From Thiobacillus denitrificans (lineage in GTDB: Bacteria; Pseudomonadota; Gammaproteobacteria; Burkholderiales; Thiobacillaceae): DNA of 64,000 bases. The stretch covers positions 1 to 64,000 of the forward strand of contig DYIY01000008.1 in the NCBI GenBank assembly GCA_020723405.1, in the 5' to 3' direction. Position 1 is the stretch's first letter. The number at the start of each line of letters is the position of its first letter. The notes beneath the pieces were generated by a model. That model worked only from the letters and a program-made list of their open reading frames with translations, made no database searches and had not been told where the DNA came from. A program made the translations under genes and the position numbers. This document shows, one piece after another, positions 1 to 9,154 of the stretch.

Positions 1-247
1 ATTCGGCGGCGAAGTTGACGATGGCCCGGGGGCGGTGCTGGGCCAGCAGCCTGCCCACCAACGCCCGATCGCCGATGTCGCCCTGGACGAAGACGTGACG
101 CGGGTCACCGTTCAGGGAAACCAGGTTCTCCAGGTTGCCCGCGTAGGTGAGCTTGTCCAGATTGAGGACGGGTTCGTCTTGCTGCCTGAGCCAGTCCAGT
201 ACGAAGTTGGCGCCGATGAAGCCCGCGCCGCCGGTGACGAGAATCAT
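1..247 (-). CDS. rfbB: dTDP-glucose 4,6-dehydratase, N-terminal part (runs off window)
   Basis: Only the first 82 codons are present; the rest lies beyond position 1. The ATG is at 247-245 and the protein opens with the short-chain dehydrogenase NAD-binding loop [10 protein letters not shown], followed by [10 protein letters not shown], which is diagnostic for RfbB-type dehydratases. The enzyme converts dTDP-glucose to dTDP-4-keto-6-deoxyglucose, the entry to dTDP-rhamnose and related sugars. It lies 27 bases downstream of a sulfotransferase gene in the same direction, so it is the last visible member of the exopolysaccharide operon and supplies a deoxysugar precursor. The catalytic YxxxK region is outside the window. 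Confidence 0.9.
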   Translation of the reverse strand, partial: MILVTGGAGFIGANFVLDWLRQQDEPVLNLDKLTYAGNLENLVSLNGDPRHVFVQGDIGDRALVGRLLAQHRPRAIVNFAAE

Positions 248-274
248 GATGTACCTATCGAAATGACTAGAAAT

Positions 275-1276
275 TCAAACAATGGGATATCCAAGCTGAA
301 GCATGGTGTCCCGGAACAGGACGTGTACGTTCGGCTCAAGTTCCGGCCACCCCTTGGCCGGGTTGTCATAGAGGCGTTTCTCTGCGTAACTGAATACGGT
401 TGGATCGACATCAAGTCCACATACCCTCTGAAGACGCGTCAATTCACCGACGGGATCCGCGAGAAGGTCCTCGTAGGAAATCCGAACAACAGCCTGCGGA
501 AAACGTTGTTCCTGGGCTAGGCCTTCTCTCATGGTCACGACCCACTCCAAAGCGGCTCGGTTCAGGTGATCGACTGCCCCTCGGACAAAATCATGGACCG
601 AGGTGTAATCCGGGTCAGGCAGGATGAGTTGATCACGCAAATAGTGCCATTTAATATCGTTCCGCCCCCACCAGTCATCGGTATTCTCGCCGGATTTGAC
701 TCCAAGGCGTTCAGACCATTTGACGACCGATGGAACAGCGTCTGCACCGCTGCGGGTAATGAAAACGAAGCGCGCATCAGGAAACAGATTCAATACGTAC
801 TCCACCCGAAAAATCAATTCAGGGTATTTATCAACCACCCTGTTTGCACCTACCAGCTTCAGGTAACGGGCAAACAATCTACGCGCAACCATCCGCTGCC
901 CGGGTTGCACATCAGAATCAAGCAAACGGAATTTTGCGCCACAATCAGAGTAGTTTCCGTTGATATCCTGGCGGGTATCAATAACGTGCCACAACGCCTT
1001 GGGCTCGTTCAAATATCCAACTTGCTTGTGCAGGGAAAGCAGGATGCCAAGAATCGTCGTGCCGGATCTGCCCAGGCCCGTGATGAATACAGGTCTTTCG
1101 ACGTTGGGCACTCCCGGTAACGCGGCCAGGAGTTTCAACCAGCCGAACACGAACGGATTGATGAAACGGCCTTTTGTCGTCAACGGCCGCCCTTCATAAA
1201 ATCCGTAGCTCATCACCCGCCGCAGACTACGGCCCATACCGTAGGTGAGATAGTCCCGATCAAGTTGCGCAATCAC
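275..1276 (-). CDS. Sulfotransferase family protein (EPS cluster, copy 1)
   Basis: 333 residues. Residues 67-74 form the PAPS-binding P-loop (GLGRSGTT), and a 3'-phosphate-binding strand follows near residue 168 (RFVFITRSGADAV), as in PAPS-dependent sulfotransferases. It should move sulfate from PAPS to a hydroxyl of a carbohydrate, probably a unit of the exopolysaccharide. The likely start is GTG at 1276, overlapping the stop of the upstream GT4 gene (GTGA), so the two are translationally coupled. There is no signal peptide, so a cytoplasmic enzyme acting on lipid-linked intermediates is inferred. Base composition is more AT-rich than in genes to the right of 11 kb. Confidence 0.85.
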   Translation of the reverse strand: MIAQLDRDYLTYGMGRSLRRVMSYGFYEGRPLTTKGRFINPFVFGWLKLLAALPGVPNVERPVFITGLGRSGTTILGILLSLHKQVGYLNEPKALWHVIDTRQDINGNYSDCGAKFRLLDSDVQPGQRMVARRLFARYLKLVGANRVVDKYPELIFRVEYVLNLFPDARFVFITRSGADAVPSVVKWSERLGVKSGENTDDWWGRNDIKWHYLRDQLILPDPDYTSVHDFVRGAVDHLNRAALEWVVTMREGLAQEQRFPQAVVRISYEDLLADPVGELTRLQRVCGLDVDPTVFSYAEKRLYDNPAKGWPELEPNVHVLFRDTMLQLGYPIV

Positions 1277-2517
1277 GTACGCACCCCCGCTGCATTCTTC
1301 ACGCCAAGCGACGCATAAAGCGCAGTCGTATCGCTGAAATAGCGATCTGAAGTAAAGGTGGTCTCAACATAAGCCCGCGCCCTCGCCCCCATGGCCGCCA
1401 ATCGTTCCCCTGTCATACCTGCCACACTTGCAAGAACATCTGCCAGCGCTTCCACGTTTCCGCTTTCAAACTGAAATCCCGTTTCATCTTCCAGAACCAT
1501 CTCGGGAATCCCCCCGATCCTTGCTCCTATCACCGGTTTTCCCGATGCATAGGATTCAAGCACACTCATTGGCGCATTCTCGTACCACTCGGAGGGGAGC
1601 ACGACTGCACGCGCGCCACGTACCAACTCCCAAAGAGGTTCTCCGCTGACAAAACCCAAGAACTCCACATTTGCACCCAGATCCTGGGCCAAGGCGCGCA
1701 GGGTTGCGTCCTCCGGTCCCGTACCAGCTACCCGCAGTTTTACCCCAGACTTTGCAGCGGCCCGGAGAAGCGTCTCGACCCCTTTTTCAAGCGCAAGGCG
1801 GCCGAAAAACAAGAAATAATTCCCCGGTGTCGTGTTGACTCGGTACTGCTTGGCCACAACGTAGTTTGGGATATAGACCAACTGATTTTCCGGCCAGCCC
1901 CATTCAATCAGCTTGCGCAGATAGAATCGACTCGGCACCACCACCCGATCCAGATTGTTGCGGTACAGGCCAAGGGACTTATGCACGCCCGACTCCACCG
2001 CGATCAATGTACTTACGGCAAGAGAGTCACGCACGCAACGATTCTTGACCAAATGCACCAGATTTCCCGATCGGCACTTTTCACACACCCCACTCCGATT
2101 CAGCATCTTGTAGGCAGGGCATGCCAATTTGAGATCATGGGCAGTCATGACGGTTGGCACACCGCGTTGCTTCAATTCGACCAGAACCGAAGGTGACAGG
2201 TGATGATAGAGACAATGGGCATGGGCAACATCGGCCGGAAATTCATCGAGCAACTGACCGACTTTTTTCTTTGCCTCCAGGGAGTAGATGACCTTGAGTG
2301 CCATCCCCAGTCTGTCGAGTAGCCCATAGGAATGGCCAAATTCAATCTCATCGGCAAAATACCGGCTCCAATCGGAGGGATCATTTTTTGGATGATGCAT
2401 GGTCATCACGGCCGTGCTCCACCCCCGCTGGCGGAACATTGCGTCATGTTCCAAAAACACCACATCGGAACCACCCCGACGATAATTGTAGGTATTTAAC
2501 GACAAAAGCCTTGGCAT
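1273..2517 (-). CDS. Glycosyltransferase family 4
   Basis: 414 residues with the two-Rossmann GT-B layout. The N-terminal half carries HCLYHHLSPSV and MTAHDLKLACP with a cysteine-rich loop (KMLNRSGVCEKCRSG), typical of GT4 acceptor-side domains. The C-terminal donor domain has FGRLALEKGVETLL, GTGPE and the signature ENAPMSVLESYASGKPVIG (E-x7-E type). It transfers a nucleotide-sugar unit, with retention of configuration, to the growing repeat unit on the inner face of the membrane. It lies between two sulfotransferase genes: 6 bases after the one upstream and overlapping the one downstream by 4. The exact sugar is not predictable. Confidence 0.9.
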   Translation of the reverse strand: MPRLLSLNTYNYRRGGSDVVFLEHDAMFRQRGWSTAVMTMHHPKNDPSDWSRYFADEIEFGHSYGLLDRLGMALKVIYSLEAKKKVGQLLDEFPADVAHAHCLYHHLSPSVLVELKQRGVPTVMTAHDLKLACPAYKMLNRSGVCEKCRSGNLVHLVKNRCVRDSLAVSTLIAVESGVHKSLGLYRNNLDRVVVPSRFYLRKLIEWGWPENQLVYIPNYVVAKQYRVNTTPGNYFLFFGRLALEKGVETLLRAAAKSGVKLRVAGTGPEDATLRALAQDLGANVEFLGFVSGEPLWELVRGARAVVLPSEWYENAPMSVLESYASGKPVIGARIGGIPEMVLEDETGFQFESGNVEALADVLASVAGMTGERLAAMGARARAYVETTFTSDRYFSDTTALYASLGVKNAAGVRT

Positions 2518-2523
2518 GACTGA

Positions 2524-3522
2524 TTAACCACCCTTACTGAACATGATCCCCTTTAGCTGAATAAGCAGCCTCTTGGGATTGGCCAGCAACATTCCACCCA
2601 AATGAAGGGGGAAAATTGCAAAAAAATAAAGCAGACCCAGTCCCGGCCCTACCGCCTTTGGGACATAGCCATATTTTTCCATGGCCTTTCTGGTCACCCG
2701 CTGGATCAGCCATATTTCCGTCTGGCTCAGTACGCTTTCCCATCCATGCAACGCATCGGTGGAAAATCCCTTCACGCCCTTGTCAGATCTCTGGGATGAA
2801 CCAACCATGGGAACCTCCAGCATCTGGCTCTCAAACGCTACATCGACAAAGTTACAGATTTCCCGAACGCACTTTTCTGGCTGGCTGATCAACTCCTCAA
2901 ACACAAGCTTTCGATAGCAGTCGGTACGCGAGCCGAATGGATGACCAGCCTCCTCAGCCCTGAGCCAAAGTCGGGCCATGGTGAAGGGGTGATAGTTGAT
3001 CCATACCCTGAACACCTCCCGCCATGGCATGGCAGACCCGCCCAGTTTCTTGCGCCGCCAACGGTTCTTTTGCGACGCGACCACCGACCTTGGATCCCGA
3101 ACGAGATGAAGAATCCGCACGTTCGGAATGTGTTCGATCAAGCCTGCCAGGTAATAGACGTTACGCGGTGTTTGCTCACTGACATGGGTCTTTCCCCCAT
3201 GCTCGGCAAGCCATTTGACGCAGCCGGTAAAGACGCTTGCCGGTGTGCGATCGCCTTCTATTCCGGTGACGACCTCCTTTGCTACGGCGGCGTCCTTCTC
3301 GGTGACGTTTTCCGCCCAAATGCCCCGGTCCTGCCTGGACAGAAGCCTGGAAGCAATCCCCACTGCCTCCTGCTCGGACAGTGATGCATCAAGCCGTTGC
3401 CCAACCAGGTCGCCAAAATAGTGAAGCTCGTTGAGTCCGAGAATTTCGTGGTGGCTCCCCAACACCCGGTTCAGCATCGTTGTCCCGGAGCGGGACGCAC
3501 CCACTACAAATATGATGTTCAT
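2524..3522 (-). CDS. Sulfotransferase family protein (EPS cluster, copy 2)
   Basis: 332 residues. The P-loop is at the very N-terminus (VGASRSGTTML, residues 7-17), and the 3'-phosphate strand RILHLVRDPRSVVASQK is near residue 130. Both are standard PAPS-dependent sulfotransferase elements. It is only distantly similar to the copy at 275-1276, so this is probably not a local duplication but an enzyme for a different position or sugar. A hydrophobic stretch near the C-terminus (LGLLYFFAIFPLHLGGML) may anchor it to the inner membrane. It starts 9 bases after the GT2 stop and ends 6 bases before the GT4 start. Confidence 0.85.
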   Translation of the reverse strand: MNIIFVVGASRSGTTMLNRVLGSHHEILGLNELHYFGDLVGQRLDASLSEQEAVGIASRLLSRQDRGIWAENVTEKDAAVAKEVVTGIEGDRTPASVFTGCVKWLAEHGGKTHVSEQTPRNVYYLAGLIEHIPNVRILHLVRDPRSVVASQKNRWRRKKLGGSAMPWREVFRVWINYHPFTMARLWLRAEEAGHPFGSRTDCYRKLVFEELISQPEKCVREICNFVDVAFESQMLEVPMVGSSQRSDKGVKGFSTDALHGWESVLSQTEIWLIQRVTRKAMEKYGYVPKAVGPGLGLLYFFAIFPLHLGGMLLANPKRLLIQLKGIMFSKGG

Positions 3523-3531
3523 GCAAACGCC

Positions 3532-4527
3532 CTATTGCCATGCATCGGCTTTGATTATTTTGTAAGGAATCTTTTCGCGTGGATCGCCGCCGCCCATCAG
3601 GAAGCCGCGCAGTAATCCAGCAGCAAACACCTGTGTGGTCAAAATGCTGGACCACGCATCCCAGAAGTCGCCTTTCCTGGCCCACAACATGACGAAGTAG
3701 CCCATAACGCCAAGCAAGGTAAAGATCAGCAACGTGGGCAACCAAGGGGCCATCAAAATCGTCATCAAAAGCCAGGCCCAGAAGCCAAGCACAGCGATGG
3801 ACTTCCAGGATGACTTGATCGCTGCCCGGAAATAGGGCTTGCCGACTGCGGAGCGCAACAGCTCTCCCGGACCATCGACATAGTGGCTCCGCCAACGCCG
3901 TGCGAGCATTGCCGAGCTGTCATCGTTGTGGACGTAATGCACGATGGCCGGCGTACCGATGCGGGTCAGCCGCCAGCCGCCTGCGCCCAACCGAAGGCCC
4001 AGTTCCTTTTCTTCATTCGCGTGAAGATATCGGTGGGAAAAGTACCCCACTGCATCCAGTGCGGCCCGCCGATAGAGCCCCCCCTCGACCAACCAGGGCT
4101 GGTCACCCGTTGCCTTGTAACGGTTCGGCTTCGTGCGCCGGGTTTTGAACTCATAGCTCGCACCGCCCACCATCTCGACGGCACCAGCGACCCCGGCAAG
4201 CTCGGTGTCAGCATCGAGCATGGCGATGGCTTCAAGGAGAAACGGTCGATGAATTTCCATGTCCCCATCAAGGATGTAGACATAGTCACCCCGGGCAACC
4301 TGGTATCCCAATTGGGGCCCAACACCACAGGACCGGTGGGACCGGGTCTCAAGCTGAACAATCACAATGGGATAGCGCGCAGCAATCGCGACGGTGGCGT
4401 CATCAGACAGACTGTCAGCCAGAATCACCTCACCATCGAGTCCTTCGATGGCTGCCAGCGCAGAAGTCACTGCTCCCTCAATGTGCGCCTCCTCGTTCAG
4501 CGCTTTTATGATGATGCTTATCTTCAT
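3532..4527 (-). CDS. Glycosyltransferase family 2
   Basis: The GT-A fold begins with ISIIIKALNEE and carries the metal-binding DxD in YILDGDMEIHRP near residue 90. The C-terminus has two or three hydrophobic segments (AVLGFWAWLLMTILMAP, LLIFTLLGVMGYFVMLW), so it is membrane-associated. It should add one sugar from a nucleotide donor to the lipid-linked EPS unit. I chose ATG 4527; an in-frame GTG at 4542 would add five residues, and neither has a clearly better ribosome binding site. It lies 60 bases after the flippase and 9 before the next sulfotransferase. Confidence 0.88.
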   Translation of the reverse strand: MKISIIIKALNEEAHIEGAVTSALAAIEGLDGEVILADSLSDDATVAIAARYPIVIVQLETRSHRSCGVGPQLGYQVARGDYVYILDGDMEIHRPFLLEAIAMLDADTELAGVAGAVEMVGGASYEFKTRRTKPNRYKATGDQPWLVEGGLYRRAALDAVGYFSHRYLHANEEKELGLRLGAGGWRLTRIGTPAIVHYVHNDDSSAMLARRWRSHYVDGPGELLRSAVGKPYFRAAIKSSWKSIAVLGFWAWLLMTILMAPWLPTLLIFTLLGVMGYFVMLWARKGDFWDAWSSILTTQVFAAGLLRGFLMGGGDPREKIPYKIIKADAWQ

Positions 4528-4587
4528 GTTCGAAACACTCACCTCATTCGAAAACCCGCCGTAGCGGCCGGACGCTGTTTCACTTGG

Positions 4588-6096
4588 TTATCTGCGTAAC
4601 AATTTACCAAACAACAATTTCTCGTCGGCTGAGATAGGGGGGCGAACGGCCAGAAGGATCAAGAACGTAACGACGGACACGACGACAGCCACTAGGGACG
4701 TGCCCCATGAAACATCTCCCACAACAACCCCGAGCAAGAGTGCCACAACCATATACAACACCAGCAACATAGAATTCACATCCTGCGACCATTCATGCCC
4801 GGAGCGCGAAAGTAAAACAAGCATTAAAATAATAGCCGCAATCTCTCCGGCAAATGAGGCTGCCACCATTCCCCATACACCCAGGACCGGCACAAGCACA
4901 ATCGCAAGGAGCAGACTCAATGCCAATACCAGATTGCCAAGCAGGGAACGGTCATTCAATTCGACGATATCGCAGGCCATCTCAGTTTGCATTCTGAATC
5001 CATCCAGAACCGCGACACCGATCATCGCCGCCAACAGTGGACCCGCGTCCGGGTAGTTTCCACTGGTCACCCAGTTGAAAAGCCACTGGCCGCCGATGGC
5101 AATCACCAGAATAGGAATACCCAATACGGCCAGATTAATCCGAAAATTCAAATTGCCCTGCTCGGCAATATTGGAAAATTTTCCATCGGTGGAGAAGCGT
5201 GCCACAAGAATGGGCCGGATCATGCCGTGCAACATGGTCGCCGGCATCATGCGCTTGGCAAGACTGGCCAGCGCATCGGCAAAACCGTAGGTGGCAACCA
5301 GTTCCGCTGGGAGGAGTTTCGCCGCCACCAGCCTGTTCGGACCCGAACCCCAGGCAATCATGGTAAGGCTATTTAGAAAAGCCCAGAAACCATAGCGCCG
5401 TATCCGGCCCATGTTCTCGCTAATCCAGGACACTTCACCCTTGAGCCTGTCCGGATCCTTTGCTTTTTGAACATAGTACCCCACAATGAAGACCAAAAAG
5501 GAGAAAGCCTCGGCCAGCAACTCGATGTAAAACACATCGATCAAATCCAAATTCACTCCGGATTCCAGCCGGGTGGATATCATGAAGGCCACCGACAACT
5601 TGATGACCGCCCCGGCGGCAAGCCCATATTGGGATATCTTTTGCCACAGCAAGGCCTCCAATACACGGACAAAAAAAAGGTTCAAAATCCTGAACCAACC
5701 GACCGCCATATATAGCCAAAGCAGATCGGTCACTGTATCGATTCGCAGGAAGGGCGCGATTTGAGCAGATAGCGCTCCCAAAGCAGCCATTCCACAGGCA
5801 AGGATTACTAATCGGCTTGCCACACTTCCATTAACGAATCGATATAGCGCGGCATTATTATTGGCAGCACGCAATTCAGGGACAAAACGTATCAAAGACT
5901 GATTGACGCCAAAGGAAAACAGCACGCCCGCAACAAGAACCAGTGCTTGCACGGTCACAAGCGCGGCGTAATCAGACTTGCTCAGAAGATTGGCAAGCAA
6001 CAGGATGAAGCCAACTGAAGATACAGCGGTCATTCCCTTGCCGATAAGGAAATGCACAAGACTTTTTTTGATGCGTGTCAAACCGTAGTGCTGCAT
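4588..6096 (-). CDS. Polysaccharide flippase (Wzx/MATE-like)
   Basis: 502 residues, almost entirely hydrophobic, with about 12-14 predicted membrane spans starting at VSSVGFILLLANLLSKSDYAA. The N-terminal region with a basic patch before the first span and the evenly spaced helices match the polysaccharide transporter branch of the MOP superfamily. It should flip the undecaprenyl-linked repeat unit across the inner membrane before polymerisation. It lies between the glycoside hydrolase (25 bases) and the GT2 gene (60 bases). Its presence with a Wzy-like polymerase indicates a Wzx/Wzy-dependent rather than ABC- or synthase-dependent pathway. Confidence 0.88.
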   Translation of the reverse strand: MQHYGLTRIKKSLVHFLIGKGMTAVSSVGFILLLANLLSKSDYAALVTVQALVLVAGVLFSFGVNQSLIRFVPELRAANNNAALYRFVNGSVASRLVILACGMAALGALSAQIAPFLRIDTVTDLLWLYMAVGWFRILNLFFVRVLEALLWQKISQYGLAAGAVIKLSVAFMISTRLESGVNLDLIDVFYIELLAEAFSFLVFIVGYYVQKAKDPDRLKGEVSWISENMGRIRRYGFWAFLNSLTMIAWGSGPNRLVAAKLLPAELVATYGFADALASLAKRMMPATMLHGMIRPILVARFSTDGKFSNIAEQGNLNFRINLAVLGIPILVIAIGGQWLFNWVTSGNYPDAGPLLAAMIGVAVLDGFRMQTEMACDIVELNDRSLLGNLVLALSLLLAIVLVPVLGVWGMVAASFAGEIAAIILMLVLLSRSGHEWSQDVNSMLLVLYMVVALLLGVVVGDVSWGTSLVAVVVSVVTFLILLAVRPPISADEKLLFGKLLRR

Positions 6097-6121
6097 AAAC
6101 TGAGCGTAATATCAATAACTG

Positions 6122-7597
6122 TCAAATAAATGTGAAAACCGCAACCGCCCTACCCGGAATAGTCACAAATCCACTTCCCTGGCCATCAAAATCAACCCGC
6201 TGCTGCTCGGACCTCAGATCCGCTGAAAGCGCACCATCGCGTCCCTGTGTGAGAACCATCCTGGTCCCTTTCAGAGAAAGCCCACTGGCAGATTTTCTAC
6301 GAATATTCAACTGCTTGGCATCCGCTGATCGATTGACCACCCACAGCACGAAGCGACCATTACCTGAATCGAACGCTGTTGCTCTAATGTCGTATCCACC
6401 TTCGTATGCAGTGTCACTCTCAGGGCCGCACCGGGTATCAAGAACCACCCCTGTGGAATGCTGACGCAGTAACTTGAGCATCGAATAAATGGGAGTCGGA
6501 ATGGCAACACCTCCTTCTCGTAGTTGTATGAGTTGCCATTTCCCACCTCCAAGAGCATGCCAGAACATTCCTTGCACCTCAGGTACTTGTGCCATAGCCA
6601 GAATGAAGTCTGCACTCGAAATTGCACCGTCCATGCCGCTCGTGTGCTCAATATCATGAGCAGTTTGCGGACGGGGATTTGCCCTTGCGTGCTCGGTGAT
6701 CCAAACCGATGTTTTCTTGTTGTTCCTGGCGTCCTGAACTGCGGAGATCGTTTTCTTTATAAGTCTTTCACGCCAGGCAATATCTGATTTTCTGCCCTCT
6801 TCACTGGGTGTATCGTAATAAATCTGCAACGAGAAATCCTGTGCTTCGGCAAGCTGCTTCATGACAGATGCAGAAAAGGCCGGTCCGGGACTGCTGCCCG
6901 GTCGCGTACGATATTTCCAGTCAAAGTCGCGAAGAAAAGGGACAAATTTTGCGTCAGGATCCGCCTTGGATATCGCGGACATCGTTGCCTTTGAGCGGGA
7001 GACGTAGCGTTCAACGGGCCACTCATATTGAGATCGATCCAACTCATTTCCCAATTGATAGTAGTGGGCTCCAGGAAACATTTTTGAATAGAGACGCGCA
7101 AGCTCGCCATTCGATGCTGCAACCTGATCATCCTCAGCGAAGGCTTCCGCCTGCTTTTCATTGAAGCCAGTCAGGTTTAAAACATACCAGGGACGCCCCC
7201 CTACGCTTTCAAGAAAACTTTGATATTCTTCAAGACCAAAACGGACAGGCCGCGCTTGGGCCCATTTCAATGGTTTGACGCTACGCCTCGCTTGATATGG
7301 GCCAACGGCTGATCGCCAGTCAAAATCATTGGCAATCGTTCCGCCCGGATATCGGTAATACGACCCTTTGAATTCACGTAGCAGATCTATGACAGCAGGT
7401 GCGACCTTTCCTGTGCGAGGATCAACGTAGTCGTTTTGAAAATTGAAGTAATTGACATTGAAGCTGAAAAAAGTGGCTGGAAGCTCAGCGCGCACTTTTT
7501 GGTCGTCAACGCGAATGGACACCATTTTATCCGCATTACACGGGAATGCGGATAGCACTGTCGCCATACACAACAGCAGAGTGGGAACAAGACGCAT
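6122..7597 (-). CDS. Secreted glycoside hydrolase, alpha-L-arabinofuranosidase-like
   Basis: 491 residues from ATG 7597, with a signal peptide (MRLVPTLLLCMATVLSAFPCNA). An upstream in-frame start at 7672 would overlap the preceding gene and mask the signal peptide. The fold resembles clan GH-A: RYPGGTIANDFDW near 82, the acid/base motif QLGNELD (Glu185) and a probable nucleophile in WITEHA (Glu302). A beta-sandwich tail follows. This spacing resembles GH39/GH51/GH79-type enzymes. Within an EPS operon it probably trims or releases the polymer in the periplasm. The substrate is not determinable; arabinofuranoside is only the closest family label. Confidence 0.7.
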   Translation of the reverse strand: MRLVPTLLLCMATVLSAFPCNADKMVSIRVDDQKVRAELPATFFSFNVNYFNFQNDYVDPRTGKVAPAVIDLLREFKGSYYRYPGGTIANDFDWRSAVGPYQARRSVKPLKWAQARPVRFGLEEYQSFLESVGGRPWYVLNLTGFNEKQAEAFAEDDQVAASNGELARLYSKMFPGAHYYQLGNELDRSQYEWPVERYVSRSKATMSAISKADPDAKFVPFLRDFDWKYRTRPGSSPGPAFSASVMKQLAEAQDFSLQIYYDTPSEEGRKSDIAWRERLIKKTISAVQDARNNKKTSVWITEHARANPRPQTAHDIEHTSGMDGAISSADFILAMAQVPEVQGMFWHALGGGKWQLIQLREGGVAIPTPIYSMLKLLRQHSTGVVLDTRCGPESDTAYEGGYDIRATAFDSGNGRFVLWVVNRSADAKQLNIRRKSASGLSLKGTRMVLTQGRDGALSADLRSEQQRVDFDGQGSGFVTIPGRAVAVFTFI

Positions 7598-7619
7598 GAT
7601 TACGACCGTCTGACGTGGC

Positions 7620-9152
7620 TTAGCTCTGGGCCACTGTGGAATTCGACAGGGCATTTCTTGCCGCGTAGGCAATAAAGCCTAGAACGGAGAAAACCAGAAC
7701 TTGGTAGCTTTGATCGAAAACAAAAAAGTTCTTGTGGATCAGACTCAAAAGCATGACGACGATGGAAGCCTGAAATCCGACGAACACGGCATGATTGAAG
7801 GGCTCGCTGGCATAGTGCGCGGCCAGGCGCTTGGCCTCAATGAATGCCACGACGAACCACATGACTACGATGCCAAACCCAACAATTCCGACATCCCACA
7901 AAAGGCTGGACACTGCCGTTAATCCGATACCCAGGCCGTAGTACTTCTGCATCGCGAGGGTCGTTGCAAGATCCAACGTGCCAGATGCATCGCGCGAGGC
8001 CCCGAGCCCGTGGCCGATCAAGGTATGAAGTGGATCATCAAGCCCATGCTTGCGCCACCAGAATTCAAGGGAGGTGAGCCGGTTCAATTCCAGGGCGCCG
8101 TAGCCAACGTCCTCGGATGTGTTCAACTCGACAGTCAACTTGATCAGGTCAAGGGGAGAACTCGCCTGGGCAGACGGGTGAAGCGCTGAATACACGTAAA
8201 GCATGCCTATGCCAACAACTGCACTGAGCACCGCGCCGATGAAGACTCTACCCGGCTGGCTGGCAATTTCTCTAAAGAAAATCAAGCCAACGACTACGGC
8301 GAGAAATATCAGGGAGATTTTTGATTCGTTGAAGAACACGGGGACAAGAAATACCGGCACCAAAATCGCGACATGGATACCACGAAGAAGCCCGGTCTTC
8401 CAGAGTGACAGAACCAGCGCCAGCGCAATAAACAGAAAGGCTGAAAGGGCACCGTTTGAGCCCCCCCCCTCTACGTCGCCCCCAAAAGTACCGGCGATAA
8501 TGTCCTGCGCAACAATCCCATGACCGATGCCTTCACGCATCGGTACAAAATAGAGTAGCTGGTGAACGGCAAACGGCAATTGGATTACCGCAACAATGAT
8601 CATGAACCAGGTAAATTGCTTAAACAGACCGGGTTGCCAGCGAATAACCAAAAAGGCAAGATACAACGTAAAGACTTGAAAATAGTTTTTGACGCCGAAT
8701 ATGGCCATCCCGACGCCTTGCCAGTTCAAAACGGCGGACATCGCGCAGATACCGAGAAACAGGAAACCAACCTTGGCAGAAGCAGACATTTTTGCTGGGG
8801 AGCTGTTCCTGGAAGCTGAGAACACAGCAAGCACGAGCACCGACAGGAGCAGAAGCATCGCAGAGATTGGTATAACCCAGCGTAGGATGCGCAAGCTCGG
8901 AACGTACATCAGGATGACGCCGGACACGACTAGTCCGCCGATCAGAACTGTCCAGAGAAGCAGGCTTGGGAAGAAAAAAAGGATGGGTAATGCGAGCAAC
9001 CCGAACAGCAATCCGGAAAGTATCAGGTTGCTCGTGGCTAGAACCAGTCCGGAGAAGACCGCCAGCAATGCGCCAAGCAGGACGGCCGACAAGACTAGGC
9101 CGAAGTTCTTGGTCCGTTCAAGGCCGGGTTGCATGGTGATACCGCTGGGCAT
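7620..9152 (-). CDS. O-antigen ligase/polymerase-like membrane protein (EPS polymerase)
   Basis: 510 residues with about 12 hydrophobic spans. A large soluble loop towards the C-terminus contains LIGHGLGASRDASG, the arrangement seen in the Wzy_C/O-antigen ligase family. It is the candidate polymerase joining flipped repeat units in the periplasm. ATG 9152 is preferred: GAGAGGAAAA precedes it at normal distance, and the gene then begins 2 bases after the sulfotransferase stop, whereas the longer frame from 9173 would overlap. It is located between a sulfotransferase and the glycoside hydrolase, consistent with periplasmic assembly. Confidence 0.82.
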   Translation of the reverse strand: MPSGITMQPGLERTKNFGLVLSAVLLGALLAVFSGLVLATSNLILSGLLFGLLALPILFFFPSLLLWTVLIGGLVVSGVILMYVPSLRILRWVIPISAMLLLLSVLVLAVFSASRNSSPAKMSASAKVGFLFLGICAMSAVLNWQGVGMAIFGVKNYFQVFTLYLAFLVIRWQPGLFKQFTWFMIIVAVIQLPFAVHQLLYFVPMREGIGHGIVAQDIIAGTFGGDVEGGGSNGALSAFLFIALALVLSLWKTGLLRGIHVAILVPVFLVPVFFNESKISLIFLAVVVGLIFFREIASQPGRVFIGAVLSAVVGIGMLYVYSALHPSAQASSPLDLIKLTVELNTSEDVGYGALELNRLTSLEFWWRKHGLDDPLHTLIGHGLGASRDASGTLDLATTLAMQKYYGLGIGLTAVSSLLWDVGIVGFGIVVMWFVVAFIEAKRLAAHYASEPFNHAVFVGFQASIVVMLLSLIHKNFFVFDQSYQVLVFSVLGFIAYAARNALSNSTVAQS

Positions 9153-9154
9153 GT

